Assembly (NCBI GenBank): GCA_900128395.1 | Contig: LT649569.1 | Span: 1 to 19,908 of the forward strand | DNA: 19,908 nucleotides | Source of the DNA: Stramenopiles sp. TOSAG23-2 | Taxonomy: Eukaryota; Sar | Direction of reading: 5' to 3' | In this document: in pieces, positions 1 to 7,992 of the stretch | How positions within the stretch are numbered: position 1 is the first letter of the stretch | Layout of the letters: every line of letters starts with the position of its first letter | The notes under the pieces: generated by a model | Databases searched by the model: none | Seen by the model: only the letters and a program-made list of their open reading frames with translations | What the model was told of the DNA's origin: nothing | Made by a program: the position numbers and the translations under genes

Positions 1-42
1 TATTAATCTTTAATATTTTCAATTATACATTTTTAAAAACAG

Positions 43-407
43 ATTGCGAAGAGCGGAAATTAAAATGGGGAATATATGGCGAAGAAATAAGCTACTGCAC
101 TATTAAACGATTAATATTCCAGACCATTCTTTCATTATTGACATCTGCTTTCCTTGCAACATTAACAGGACGGACAGATAATTTGTTTTTTTGCAATGCA
201 AATATTTATAGATCAACGGGTACGATCGATCGTAAAACTATAAATGCAAATTATGTTCGTAGTATGACTATAGAAAAAAGAAGCAGCGAACGTATTCGGG
301 ACATAGACCCAGTAAATGAAAGTATACCATCACATGAAGAAGAAGAGGATATAGAGTCTCCAGATGATGATGATAAGAAAGAAGTTGGTATGATAAGAAT
401 TGGATAG
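43..407 (+). CDS. Terminal exon of a membrane protein (5' part outside window)
   Basis: The reading frame is open from the left edge to a stop at 405-407 with no convincing ATG start. Bases 1-42 look like the end of an intron: TATTAAT branch-like box, T-rich tract, then AAAACAG at 36-42. The exon therefore probably starts at 43 with two bases completing a split codon. The roughly 120-residue C-terminal piece begins with a charged segment (CEERKLKWG). It then has one hydrophobic helix (IKRLIFQTILSLLTSAFLA) followed by TGRTDNLFFCNANIYRSTG, and ends in an acidic tail (EEEED, then DDDDKK). I do not recognise the family. The pattern suggests a polytopic membrane protein with a cytosolic acidic tail, but that is inference. 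An alternative is that the open frame is fortuitous, though its codon use and composition look coding. Confidence 0.5.
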
Positions 408-423
408 TTTGATATTCTAATTT

Positions 424-612
424 CCCTTTCAAATTTTAAATTATGATCAGTACAACTACTTGTCAATTGCTAGGGAATTTAATAATTTTCGCTCATCAAT
501 CACCAATCACCGACACCACCCTTTCAAATTTTAAATTATGATCAGTACAACTACTTGTCAATTGCTAGGGAAATTAATAATTTTCGCTCATCAATCACCA
601 ATCACCGACACC
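424..612. repeat. Two-copy tandem duplication, 95-bp unit
   Basis: Copy one is 424-518 and copy two is 519-612. Both run from CCCTTTCAAATTTTAAATTA to CAATCACCGACACC. I see a single internal substitution (GGGAATTTAAT against GGGAAATTAAT) and a one-base difference at the end. The near identity points to a recent local duplication. It begins 17 bases after the stop of the preceding exon, so it may lie in that gene's 3' UTR. Confidence 0.9.
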
Positions 613-685
613 GATTGCCTGGATTGCACAGATCATATCTTCCAATTGCTGACGCTGGTTATAGAATGTCTCATGAGAATACAGC

Positions 686-895
686 AGAATTGAAGAAATT
701 GACCTTGGCAACTTTAGCTTTTCAAACAGAAGAGGAGGAGGATGAAGATGCGCCATGAGAGAAAAAAAAACTTCGTGTATATATCTATAGAATTGAAGAA
801 ATTGACCATGGCAACTTTAGCTTTTCAAACAGAAGAGGAGGAGGATGAAGATATGAAGATGAGCCATGAGAAAAAAAAACTTCGTGTATATATTT
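686..895. repeat. Two-copy tandem duplication, about 103-bp unit, purine-rich
   Basis: Copy one starts at 686 and copy two at 789, both with AGAATTGAAGAAATTGACC, and both end around CTTCGTGTATATAT. Copy two has a short insertion (ATATGAAGA) after GAGGATGAAG. Each copy can be read as ELKKLTLATLAFQ or ELKKLTMATLAFQ followed by EEEEDED. An ATG at 667 opens a short frame ending at 756-758 (MSHENTAELKKL onwards). The sequence could be a duplicated 3' exon fragment encoding an acidic tail. I cannot show that it is translated. Confidence 0.85.
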
Positions 896-947
896 GTTTT
901 TTAAAATACGAGGGAGGAAGTAATTTCAAGAGAGTAATACACCTGTA

Positions 948-996
948 TATAATATTATCTAACTTAGATTTTAACCAAAAATATAATATTATCTAA
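948..996. repeat. 15-bp direct repeats around a copy of a dispersed motif
   Basis: TATAATATTATCTAA occurs at 948-962 and again at 982-996. The 19 bases between them are CTTAGATTTTAACCAAAAA. The core AACTTAGATTTTAACCA (961-977) recurs at about 5066-5082 on the plus strand and, with one change, at about 18446-18463 on the minus strand. Confidence 0.8.
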
Positions 997-1296
997 AACA
1001 TATTTTCATATTTCATAGTAATCCGTATAGCTATACTCTGGACACCAGAGATTTTCCTTTTGCCATTATTAATATTATATACCCTGACAAGGAAAACTAC
1101 CTGTATCTATAAGCGAATAATATACCTGGATCTAAAATATATTCAAAATATTCTTATTTTTTATAATTTTTTTTTTTATTGTTGGTTCATCAAATTGATT
1201 TCATTCCCAAAATGCCAGTATTTTATCACTTTAAAATTATTATAATAAATATCCGATATAAAATTTGACAAAAATGTTATATTAATTATTAAAACT

Positions 1297-1413
1297 ATTA
1301 TATTTTGACTATATAATTCCATAATTAAAAAATCAAGGTATAGAAATAACAAATAATATTATATTTTGACTATATAATTCCACAATTAAAAAAACAAGGT
1401 ATAGAAATAATGC
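1297..1413. repeat. Two-copy tandem duplication, 61-bp unit
   Basis: ATTATATTTTGACTATATAA begins at 1297 and again at 1358. Both copies continue through ATTCCA(T/C)AATTAAAAAA, then AAGGTATAGAAATAA. Only a few substitutions separate them. It lies in the non-coding spacer upstream of the TCP11-family gene. Confidence 0.88.
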
Positions 1414-1493
1414 ATTAACTTCCGATAAATATTTTCACCTGAAATCTTGTTTTTAGTGCTATGTAGTGCTAAATTTATCGGAAGTAATTAATG
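1413..1493. repeat. Inverted repeat (ATTTATCGGAAGT arms)
   Basis: The left arm CATTAACTTCCGATAAAT (1413-1430) is matched by the right arm ATTTATCGGAAGTAATTAATG (1473-1493). Thirteen inner bases are perfectly complementary, and the outer TTAATG also pairs after a two-base bulge. The roughly 42-base loop contains a small direct repeat (AGTGCTATGTAGTGCT). It could be the core of a small MITE-like element or a stable RNA hairpin. It sits about 320 bases upstream of the TCP11-family start codon. Confidence 0.75.
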
Positions 1494-1812
1494 GAGACAG
1501 ACTTAGACTGGGCTCGCACCCCCCATCTCTAATAATTTATCGATTTTTTTATTATTATTATTATTTAAAATAATTAATAATTAATGAAAGTAAGTGTATG
1601 ATGTATGTATAGATTTTGTTATATTGTGTAATAATAGTCAGAACGGTATAAACCTTGGGCGGCGGAAAAAAAGAAAAAAGAAGATATCATCCAATTTCAT
1701 TTCTTACTATATTATATATTATACAGAAAGATAATTACGTGCGTATATAGGAAAATTTAATTTTATAGAAAACTTCAACGTGTCACCGAACAAAAATTAC
1801 GAGAAACACATC
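1494..1812 (+). other. Upstream spacer of the TCP11-family gene
   Basis: No gene is visible here. The stretch has a C-run (GCACCCCCCATC, about 1516-1527), an ATT microsatellite (about 1551-1564) and a G/C patch followed by a purine tract (GGGCGGCGGAAAAAAAGAAA, starting about 1658). The last lies about 150 bases before the start codon and could be a promoter element. That is a guess from position only. Confidence 0.4.
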
Positions 1813-3915
1813 ATGTCAAATAATAATAATGATTTAAAAAAAATATTGTCAAATAACTTTGAAAAAATAAAAGAATTTGTTGAAGAAAATACAATTGCTG
1901 TAGCAGCTGTAGGAGCCTTTGCAGTACTTGGTGGTATTTATTTATTAAAATCATCCAAGGTAAATGATGATGCTGAAATGGAAGATGGTGAAGGCATATT
2001 AGATGCATCTGGTATGAAATTATCTATTAGAAACAATAATTCATCCTCATCATCAATAGAACCTTTGTCAGCACCACCTACTCCAAAAACTAAATCAGGT
2101 AAACGTCAAGCGGAAAAAGTATTAATTGAAGAATATGTTTTGATATGTAGAGAATACCTTCTAAAAGATGCGAAAAATTTGTTAAATGATAGTGATAAAG
2201 CGGACTTTCAACAAAAACGTCAGCTTATTGTTCATACATTACATAGTATTGATGGTCAAAACTCATTAAAACGTTTAAATGAAGCATTGGCTAATTCCTC
2301 TGGACCACCACCGCCGCCACCAGAACCGGAAGAATTATTAAATCAACGTTTGGTTCACAGAATGATGACTGATGAAAATTATCAAGTTGAAAAACCTCAA
2401 TTATCAGCAATTAAACAACATGTTTTAGCTCAAGCTAAAAGAGCATTTTGGGATTCAAAACGCCAAGCAATTTTAAGTGGTGATTATAATGCATTATTAT
2501 CTGAAATTGAAGCAATTATCTTAAAAATACCTGATTGTTGTTGTTTAAAACCAGAAAATGCAAATAGGTTAAGAGCTAAATTATTAGATCTAATTGATTT
2601 AAAATTTATACAAGATCAATGCAAGCAAAATGTTTTTGGTATAAAAGAAGTACGTGGTTTGATCAATCAATTATATTCCGTTTTGATTAAAAGACAATCA
2701 CCACAACGTGATGAAGCATCTAATGAATGGCATGAAAAAGCAATGGAAATGTTAATGAATAATAATAATAATAATGTTGATGAAATACTTGCAAATTCTG
2801 TACAATTTATAATTGAAGGTTTACATGAAATTATGGATAATATACGATTGGATCTTGTTAATTATATGATGGCAGGATTACGTGCAGGTTTAAAACAAGG
2901 AAGGGTTGGTATCGAGAAACAACGAGAATTATTTCAACGAAGATTAGATTCTGGAGAGGTTAAATTGAATAGTACGAAAGTTTGGTTAGCAAAAGCTATT
3001 GAAATAGAACTATCTCGTAAAGCGATTACGATTAGTGATTTAAAACAAGCAAATCCAAATGCATTTGAAAAATTACATCGGGCTGCAATATGTGATGTTT
3101 GCTTAGTTGATAATGCATCATCAAGGAAAAATAATAATAATAACAACAACAACAGCAGCAATGAAAAAGGAGGCATGAAGCGAACTCCATTTTCACCAAT
3201 TAAAAGTTCCATATCAAAACAAGATGGTTTACCAGAGACATTAGAAGTTGAAATGGAAGATATTGAAAAAATTAGAAATTTATTAAAAGCAATTGTTGAA
3301 TCTGCTACGATGATGTTGAAAGCTAAATCATTTTTAGGTGCAAATCAAATGAAATTAAAAGTTGAAGATTTTAAAAAAATGCATGAATTTTTACATGAAA
3401 TGAACGAAGATAATGATGTGAAAGAAGAGGTATCGGCATATGGTGAAGATGGGCGTTATTCCTTATTAACAATCTCAGATCCAAATTCTGAAAAAGGTAG
3501 AAAAAAACGATTGGAATCTGCAGCTGCACTTGTAGCATCTGCATATGAACGTAAAATGATTGATGGTGGAACAGGGAAAAAGCTGACGGACGTTCAAAGA
3601 AAAACATTATTAAATTTATTCATGCAAATGGTAGATGGGAATGACACAACATATAAAATGATGCATAAAATATTACGTCGTACGATACGTGAAATTGTTA
3701 TTGATTCTGGAACCATGAATATAGTTGAATTAAGTGCTAAAATTGAAAATGTATTACGAAAAAAATTTATTGGTGAAACAACAGGTACAGTATGCAAAAT
3801 TGCAGTACAAATCAGAAAACTAGCAGCTCATAATATGGCTGTCCATGCAAGGACTTATAATAATTTAATCAAATTTGTATTTAATAAAATGCAAGTTCAT
3901 ATGGTGAAGAAATGA
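1813..3915 (+). CDS. TCP11/Sok1-family protein with N-terminal membrane segment
   Basis: The frame encodes 700 residues from the first ATG (MSNNNND). It is open further upstream to a GTG at 1780, but a eukaryotic start should be the ATG at 1813. Residues 27-45 (TIAVAAVGAFAVLGGIYLL) form one clear transmembrane helix, followed by an acidic and Ser-rich linker and a Pro run near residue 165. From about residue 196 to the end it matches the helical TCP11 fold: AKRAFWDSKRQ, then LLDLIDLKFIQDQC, then MDNIRLDLVNYMM with GLRAGLKQGRVGIEKQREL. Asn runs near residues 316 and 440 are low-complexity insertions. Family members include mammalian TCP11 and yeast Sok1, linked genetically to cAMP/PKA signalling, but no biochemical activity is established. 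No intron is visible. The family call is fairly secure; the location on a membrane is inferred. Confidence 0.85.
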   Translation: MSNNNNDLKKILSNNFEKIKEFVEENTIAVAAVGAFAVLGGIYLLKSSKVNDDAEMEDGEGILDASGMKLSIRNNNSSSSSIEPLSAPPTPKTKSGKRQAEKVLIEEYVLICREYLLKDAKNLLNDSDKADFQQKRQLIVHTLHSIDGQNSLKRLNEALANSSGPPPPPPEPEELLNQRLVHRMMTDENYQVEKPQLSAIKQHVLAQAKRAFWDSKRQAILSGDYNALLSEIEAIILKIPDCCCLKPENANRLRAKLLDLIDLKFIQDQCKQNVFGIKEVRGLINQLYSVLIKRQSPQRDEASNEWHEKAMEMLMNNNNNNVDEILANSVQFIIEGLHEIMDNIRLDLVNYMMAGLRAGLKQGRVGIEKQRELFQRRLDSGEVKLNSTKVWLAKAIEIELSRKAITISDLKQANPNAFEKLHRAAICDVCLVDNASSRKNNNNNNNNSSNEKGGMKRTPFSPIKSSISKQDGLPETLEVEMEDIEKIRNLLKAIVESATMMLKAKSFLGANQMKLKVEDFKKMHEFLHEMNEDNDVKEEVSAYGEDGRYSLLTISDPNSEKGRKKRLESAAALVASAYERKMIDGGTGKKLTDVQRKTLLNLFMQMVDGNDTTYKMMHKILRRTIREIVIDSGTMNIVELSAKIENVLRKKFIGETTGTVCKIAVQIRKLAAHNMAVHARTYNNLIKFVFNKMQVHMVKK

Positions 3916-4199
3916 AAAAGGATATAATAATAAAAATAAAATTTATTTATATTTTTATAAAAAATTATTTATTAGTAGCACTAAAAATATATAATAATTA
4001 TTGAAAAAATATAAATAAAATAAAACGGTACACTATTGTAGTAATGATAATAATAAAATACCTTACCAGTATATTTTTTTTTAATTGTTGTAAAAATGAA
4101 CAACAAATAATAAAATCACATATTTTTTATTAAAATGAATAATATAATTATAGATATAAATTTGGTAAAACATGAAAAACACACAAGATAAAGAACAAC

Positions 4200-5042
4200 A
4201 TGGATCGCTCCCCATTTATTCCATACGATTCATCATATGATCACTTTGGTAAACATGGTCAAGAATTAATATATACCACCGTTTATAAAATATTTTTGCG
4301 TTTATTTTATGTATTCATTTTAGATATATTAATAGGCATTGTACTTATGAGACTTGGTGGAAAAAGTAAAACAAATAGTAGCAATAATAATAGTGGAATT
4401 TTAAATCTATTTGAAAATTTACCAGGGCGTTGGTTTCTTTTACATGCATTTTGGAATGTTGGTATTGTATTAGGAACTTTAGAAGATTTTAAACGAACAA
4501 TAGATAATCCTATTAATGCTTGTGATAAAACTTTGGAATATAATTTAGCGCCATCGTATCTTTCTATGGCATTACATTTATATCATTGTATTATTCCTTG
4601 GTATGCAAAAAGTTTAACTTTTCAAGATTTCATGCATCATATAGTTTTTGCAATTTGTGGTTTGGGGTCAATGTCTTTAGCATGGTCATGGGGCCCTGGA
4701 GCAAATTTTGCATTTTTTTTCTTAACTGGTTTTCCAGGAGGTGTTGATTATTTTATGTTAGCGATGGTAAAATTGAAAATTATGGATAGGATCACAGAAA
4801 AAAAATTAAATACACTGATCAACACATGGTGCAGAGGTCCTGGTTGTGTAATATCAGCAGCATGGACATATAGCAATTATGTACAAGGAATAATGGAACC
4901 ACCAGTATTTATAGTTATTTTACAAATGATTTTATTATTTGTAAATGGACAATATTATGCAACTAGAATTGCATTGAACTATCAAAAAGTTGTAACGACA
5001 GAGAAGTTAAGCCCAAAAAGAAATATTAGAAAGGGAAAGTAA
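4200..5042 (+). CDS. TLC-like seven-helix membrane protein
   Basis: The 280-residue frame starts with the ATG at 4200. I count about seven hydrophobic helices, near residues 28-50, 77-93, 118-134, 142-163, 169-190, 206-224 and 235-255. The tail is short and basic (SPKRNIRKGK). Helix four carries DFMHHIVFAICG (D143, H146, H147), which resembles the His-containing motif of TLC-domain proteins such as ceramide synthases and TRAM/TMEM56-like proteins. Helix five has GFPGGVDYFMLA (G181, D183), also in a TLC-like position. A polar Asn/Ser-rich loop (57-66) separates helix one from helix two. It lies 284 bases downstream of the TCP11-family gene on the same strand. The exact subfamily and substrate are unknown. 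A TLC relationship is my reading of the motif and topology, not a search result. Confidence 0.7.
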   Translation: MDRSPFIPYDSSYDHFGKHGQELIYTTVYKIFLRLFYVFILDILIGIVLMRLGGKSKTNSSNNNSGILNLFENLPGRWFLLHAFWNVGIVLGTLEDFKRTIDNPINACDKTLEYNLAPSYLSMALHLYHCIIPWYAKSLTFQDFMHHIVFAICGLGSMSLAWSWGPGANFAFFFLTGFPGGVDYFMLAMVKLKIMDRITEKKLNTLINTWCRGPGCVISAAWTYSNYVQGIMEPPVFIVILQMILLFVNGQYYATRIALNYQKVVTTEKLSPKRNIRKGK

Positions 5043-5384
5043 TTTATATTTATATCATATTATATAACTTAGATTTTAACCATCATATAATAATTTTACA
5101 TTAATAAAAATAAAATGTAAAATTTAAAATGTGTGTATTTTAATTAAGTTTTTACACACACACGCACGTACGCACTATTATAATAAGACAAAAACCTCAA
5201 CCCCAATGAGGGCAATTTTTGCATGGTAGTCCAATATTGTCTCCCTTCCATTTTTACTTTGGAAAAGTCGATGTATGGTTGCCCACAACACGTCCACAAC
5301 TATGACAGACATCGCCGCGATTTGTATCGTCCATACACACGCACATTCTTCTTGACAAGAGAGTCTTGTCATCATACTTGAATA
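5043..5384. other. Spacer between convergent genes; motif copy, CA repeat, GC-richer end
   Basis: This gap lies between two convergent stop codons. At 5062-5088 it holds ATAACTTAGATTTTAACCAT, a motif found elsewhere in the window. A CA-rich tract follows at about 5154-5170. From about 5180 to 5384 the base composition is clearly less AT-rich than a normal spacer here. On the minus strand it is open (5178-5375, 65 codons, ATG) in the same frame as the preceding gene after its TAA. Another minus-strand frame has Cys pairs (DVCHSCGRVVG and LPCKNCPHWG) but is interrupted by stops. I see no supported gene. Confidence 0.5.
5062..5088 (+). promoter_or_regulatory. Copy of dispersed AACTTAGATTTNAACCA motif
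   Basis: The bases read TATAACTTAGATTTTAACCA, then TCATATA. The motif starts 20 bases after the stop codon of the TLC-like gene in sense orientation. The function is unknown; a 3' UTR or 3'-end-formation element is one possibility, a repeat remnant another. Confidence 0.4.
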
Positions 5385-6983
5385 TTAACACAAATGGATA
5401 TGAGCACAGATGGCTTCTTCATTCGTTTCGCCGGCCGCGATACTGCCACAGATACTGGCACAATAAGGAACGCACGGTTCACAGCCAGTCGCTGCACATG
5501 CGGCGCCACAGGCACCACCGGCACCGGCAGCAATCAATCCTTTGACAGCTTCCTTGCAGACGGAGCAAACACCAAGTTCTGAATTAACGCTAGTAGTGGT
5601 AGCAAACATTTCTTTCATATCCAATTTTACAAATTGTCGATCAAATGCTTTTAACGGACCTGTTTCACTACTTCCTCTTGCATTTGCTACAAACATATTC
5701 ATATTTGTCAAATCACTAATTACAACATGTAAATCACCAGTTTGTACTATTGGTACTACATTTTTCACTGTATTTTCTGGTGTTAATTTACCATGGTATG
5801 CTTTCAATTGACGATGCAATACAACGCTGTAACCAGGACATAACCAATCCATACCATAATATACCATATTTGGTATTCTTGCATGCCATGTATCATTCTT
5901 TGGTAACATATTTGTATCATCAAAGAAATTAGCAACACTATGTGAATATTGGATCCCACGGAATGGTGCACTTGATTTATTTTGTTGTGGTTTACCATCA
6001 CCGACACCTAAAATTAAATCGCATGTACGATGTGCATTTTTAATATGATTAATTGAATCATCTAACGTATTATCAAATTGTAAAATATCTCTTAAAAGAA
6101 ATGTAAATGGAACACCTTCTCTAGATTCTTTACCAAATGATTTATCAGGAAAGGATACACCAATTTCACTAATAGCCATTTGTTTGGAGGAAATACCACT
6201 AATACTACCAATCCATCCTGTCCAACCAACATTTGCAAATGAATGTCCTTCCGTCGTCGTTGACAATGTATGGCCGTCGTCTTCATCATCATCTGCATGA
6301 TATACGGTTACTTGTGGATAATCTTGAAACGGTCCATCCGTATCCCAATCCAATGCACGTAATTGCAATGTTGCCCCACTTGCCGTTGCAGCACCCCATG
6401 CACCATACATACTACAATGTCCTTGCGTTAATTCACCTATCATATGTACACGTCGTATATATTTCTCATCAACACCTGATCCATCTGCAAGTCCTTTCAT
6501 CTCATCTTTGAACCATTGACCTGTATATTTTTCTGTTACATCATACGTTAAATCAAGGGCGACACCTAATCCAACCTTCGCAATCCATTTGGCTATACCT
6601 TTTGGTAGCCAAGGAACAGAGCCATTTACAGCTTGTAATATAGTTTGTTCAAAATATGGATAAACCCGTGCATAAAACGCTGCAGTATCATTTTTCATTA
6701 ATAAACCATGTGCATAACCACGTTGATATGCATTGCCCCAAAGATGTACTACGCTGATTTGATCTTCACCATCACCTACATGATATAATGATGCATTGGT
6801 CACACTTTTCACAAAAGTTGGTGCAGAAGTATAAATATGATTTAAGTTTGGTTGTGCGTTTGGTTTTGGAGCACCTGTACACCGGCTACCATGTACACCA
6901 TTATAATTATTTATAATTATTACAAATACATATACAATAATATAAATACTTATATTCGATCTTTCTTTTCCCCAAGTGTTCAT
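5385..6983 (-). CDS. Secreted Ntn-hydrolase (acid ceramidase/dcd1-like) with Cys-rich C-terminal module
   Basis: The 532-residue frame begins at an ATG. Residues 12-28 are hydrophobic (signal peptide or anchor). Several N-x-S/T sites (for example N63, N98, N120, N363) fit a secretory or lysosomal protein. The body resembles the penicillin-acyltransferase/acid-ceramidase group of Ntn-hydrolases, including Dictyostelium dcd1 proteins. Landmarks are WGNAYQRGYAHG (82-93), ELTQGHCSMYGAWG (184-197) with C190 the likely autoprocessed nucleophile, LRALDWDTDGPF (208-219), and ISEIGVSFPDKSFG (271-284). Such enzymes hydrolyse amide bonds of lipids or amino-acyl conjugates; the substrate here is unknown. 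From residue 470 a 63-residue module carries ten cysteines (473, 476, 492, 496, 501, 504, 508, 512, 526, 532), opening with CSVCKEAV and ending with ICAHIHLC. The DNA for this module is much richer in G+C than the rest of the gene. The catalytic family is likely; the role of the module is open. Confidence 0.8.
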   Translation of the reverse strand: MNTWGKERSNISIYIIVYVFVIIINNYNGVHGSRCTGAPKPNAQPNLNHIYTSAPTFVKSVTNASLYHVGDGEDQISVVHLWGNAYQRGYAHGLLMKNDTAAFYARVYPYFEQTILQAVNGSVPWLPKGIAKWIAKVGLGVALDLTYDVTEKYTGQWFKDEMKGLADGSGVDEKYIRRVHMIGELTQGHCSMYGAWGAATASGATLQLRALDWDTDGPFQDYPQVTVYHADDDEDDGHTLSTTTEGHSFANVGWTGWIGSISGISSKQMAISEIGVSFPDKSFGKESREGVPFTFLLRDILQFDNTLDDSINHIKNAHRTCDLILGVGDGKPQQNKSSAPFRGIQYSHSVANFFDDTNMLPKNDTWHARIPNMVYYGMDWLCPGYSVVLHRQLKAYHGKLTPENTVKNVVPIVQTGDLHVVISDLTNMNMFVANARGSSETGPLKAFDRQFVKLDMKEMFATTTSVNSELGVCSVCKEAVKGLIAAGAGGACGAACAATGCEPCVPYCASICGSIAAGETNEEAICAHIHLC

Positions 6984-7173
6984 CGGAATATTTGTAAATT
7001 TTTGTTTTGTTTTTTAATATAGAATTATAGTTAGTATCTATCTATCTAATAATTCTTTTACGTTGGATGAGTATGTGAAATATATATATAATGAACTAAA
7101 ATATTAGTAGTTTATTCAACAATATATATAATTTTCTACCTTGTAAATGCATGCTAATTCGAGAATAATTACG

Positions 7174-7360
7174 TCTTCTTACAAGGAAAATTTGCTGAAA
7201 TCGTTAATTCTTTTAAAAAAATATATTAAGTATATATATTTGTATACTAATAGTTTTATCAAATCAAACAGTAATCTTAGTATACTATTATATATACTTA
7301 ATATATATTTTAAAAAAAGTATGAACGATTTTTTCAGAATTTTTCCTTGTGCTAAGAAGA
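7174..7360. repeat. Long imperfect hairpin, arms about 80 bp, loop about 26 bp
   Basis: The left arm (about 7174-7251) and the reverse complement of the right arm (about 7278-7360) share, in the same order, TCTTCTTA, CAAGGAAAA, CTGAAA, TCGTT, then a block of about 18 bases (ATATATTAAGTATATATA), then GTATACTA. Small indels separate the blocks. The loop is AT-rich. It lies between divergent genes, upstream of both the Ntn-hydrolase (-) and Rictor (+). A MITE, an inverted duplication or a hairpin-RNA source would all look like this. A 74-codon frame runs across it but is probably fortuitous. Confidence 0.75.
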
Positions 7361-7404
7361 GGGTAACCTGAGAGAAAAAGCATTGTCATTTTGATAGCTG
7401 CCAG

Positions 7405-7600
7405 ATAGGTGCACAGGTGAAGGAATGAGTATTTTTTCATTTTTTGTGATACTATACATTCTAATATTTAAATTTCCATTCTCTCTGTTTCTTCCTTTTA
7501 CTCTTTCAAGTATAAATTATGTTTCATTTGATAGGTGAATCGAAGAATGAGTTATTTTTTTTTGAGATTCTAATTTCCCATTCCTGCCATTCAAGTATAA
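7405..7600. repeat. Diverged tandem duplication
   Basis: A first unit (about 7405-7520) and a second (about 7531-7600) share GATAGGTG, then GAA(G)GAATGAGT, then ATTCTAAT, then TTTCC(C)ATTC, then TTCAAGTATAAAT. Order and spacing are similar but with indels and T-run length changes. It is an older duplication than those at 424 and 1297. Confidence 0.6.
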
Positions 7601-7921
7601 ATATTTTTTTTTTCAGATAGAAAAAATATCGACATCCAAATTCCAAAAATGACATTACTGATTTTAGTTAAAATTTGAGTGAAAAATATCTCAATTAAAA
7701 ACTAATAATATTATTATTTAAATGACTAAATTTACTAAAACGACAAATAACTTGAAAGATTAAATTATTTAATCTAATAATATCCGAAAATATACGCATC
7801 TCGTAAAATAAAAATACTCTCCGATTATCAGGATGATGGTAGGATAGATATAGAATTAGAATCTATATCCTTTATTCAATAATAATAATAATAATAATAG
7901 ATATACAGAAAGAAACAATCA

Positions 7922-7959
<38 letters not shown>

Positions 7960-7992
7960 TCATACATATACAATTTCATTTATTATATCAAT
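7601..7992. other. Rictor upstream spacer with AAT and TA microsatellites
   Basis: No gene is visible. A run of AAT units lies at about 7879-7899, and a CATA/TA tract at about 7925-7962 directly precedes the Rictor start codon at 7993. Such tracts are frequent in AT-rich genomes and probably lie in the promoter or 5' UTR. Confidence 0.6.

Noticed and set aside
1060-1245. 61-codon frame on the plus strand
   Set aside because: AT-driven Ile/Phe/Tyr-rich sequence in a repeat-rich spacer; no domain and no ATG start.
1500-1535. tRNA- or SINE-like segment (GGGCTCGCACCCCCC)
   Set aside because: It faintly recalls a T-arm, but no acceptor, D-arm or anticodon stem can be paired with it.
1780-1812. 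GTG start 33 bases upstream of the TCP11-family ATG
   Set aside because: A eukaryotic nuclear gene should use the ATG at 1813; the upstream in-frame residues add nothing recognisable.
7147-7371. 74-codon frame on the plus strand
   Set aside because: It lies across the long hairpin, is dominated by Ile/Lys/Tyr/Leu as expected of AT-rich non-coding sequence, and has no recognisable motif.
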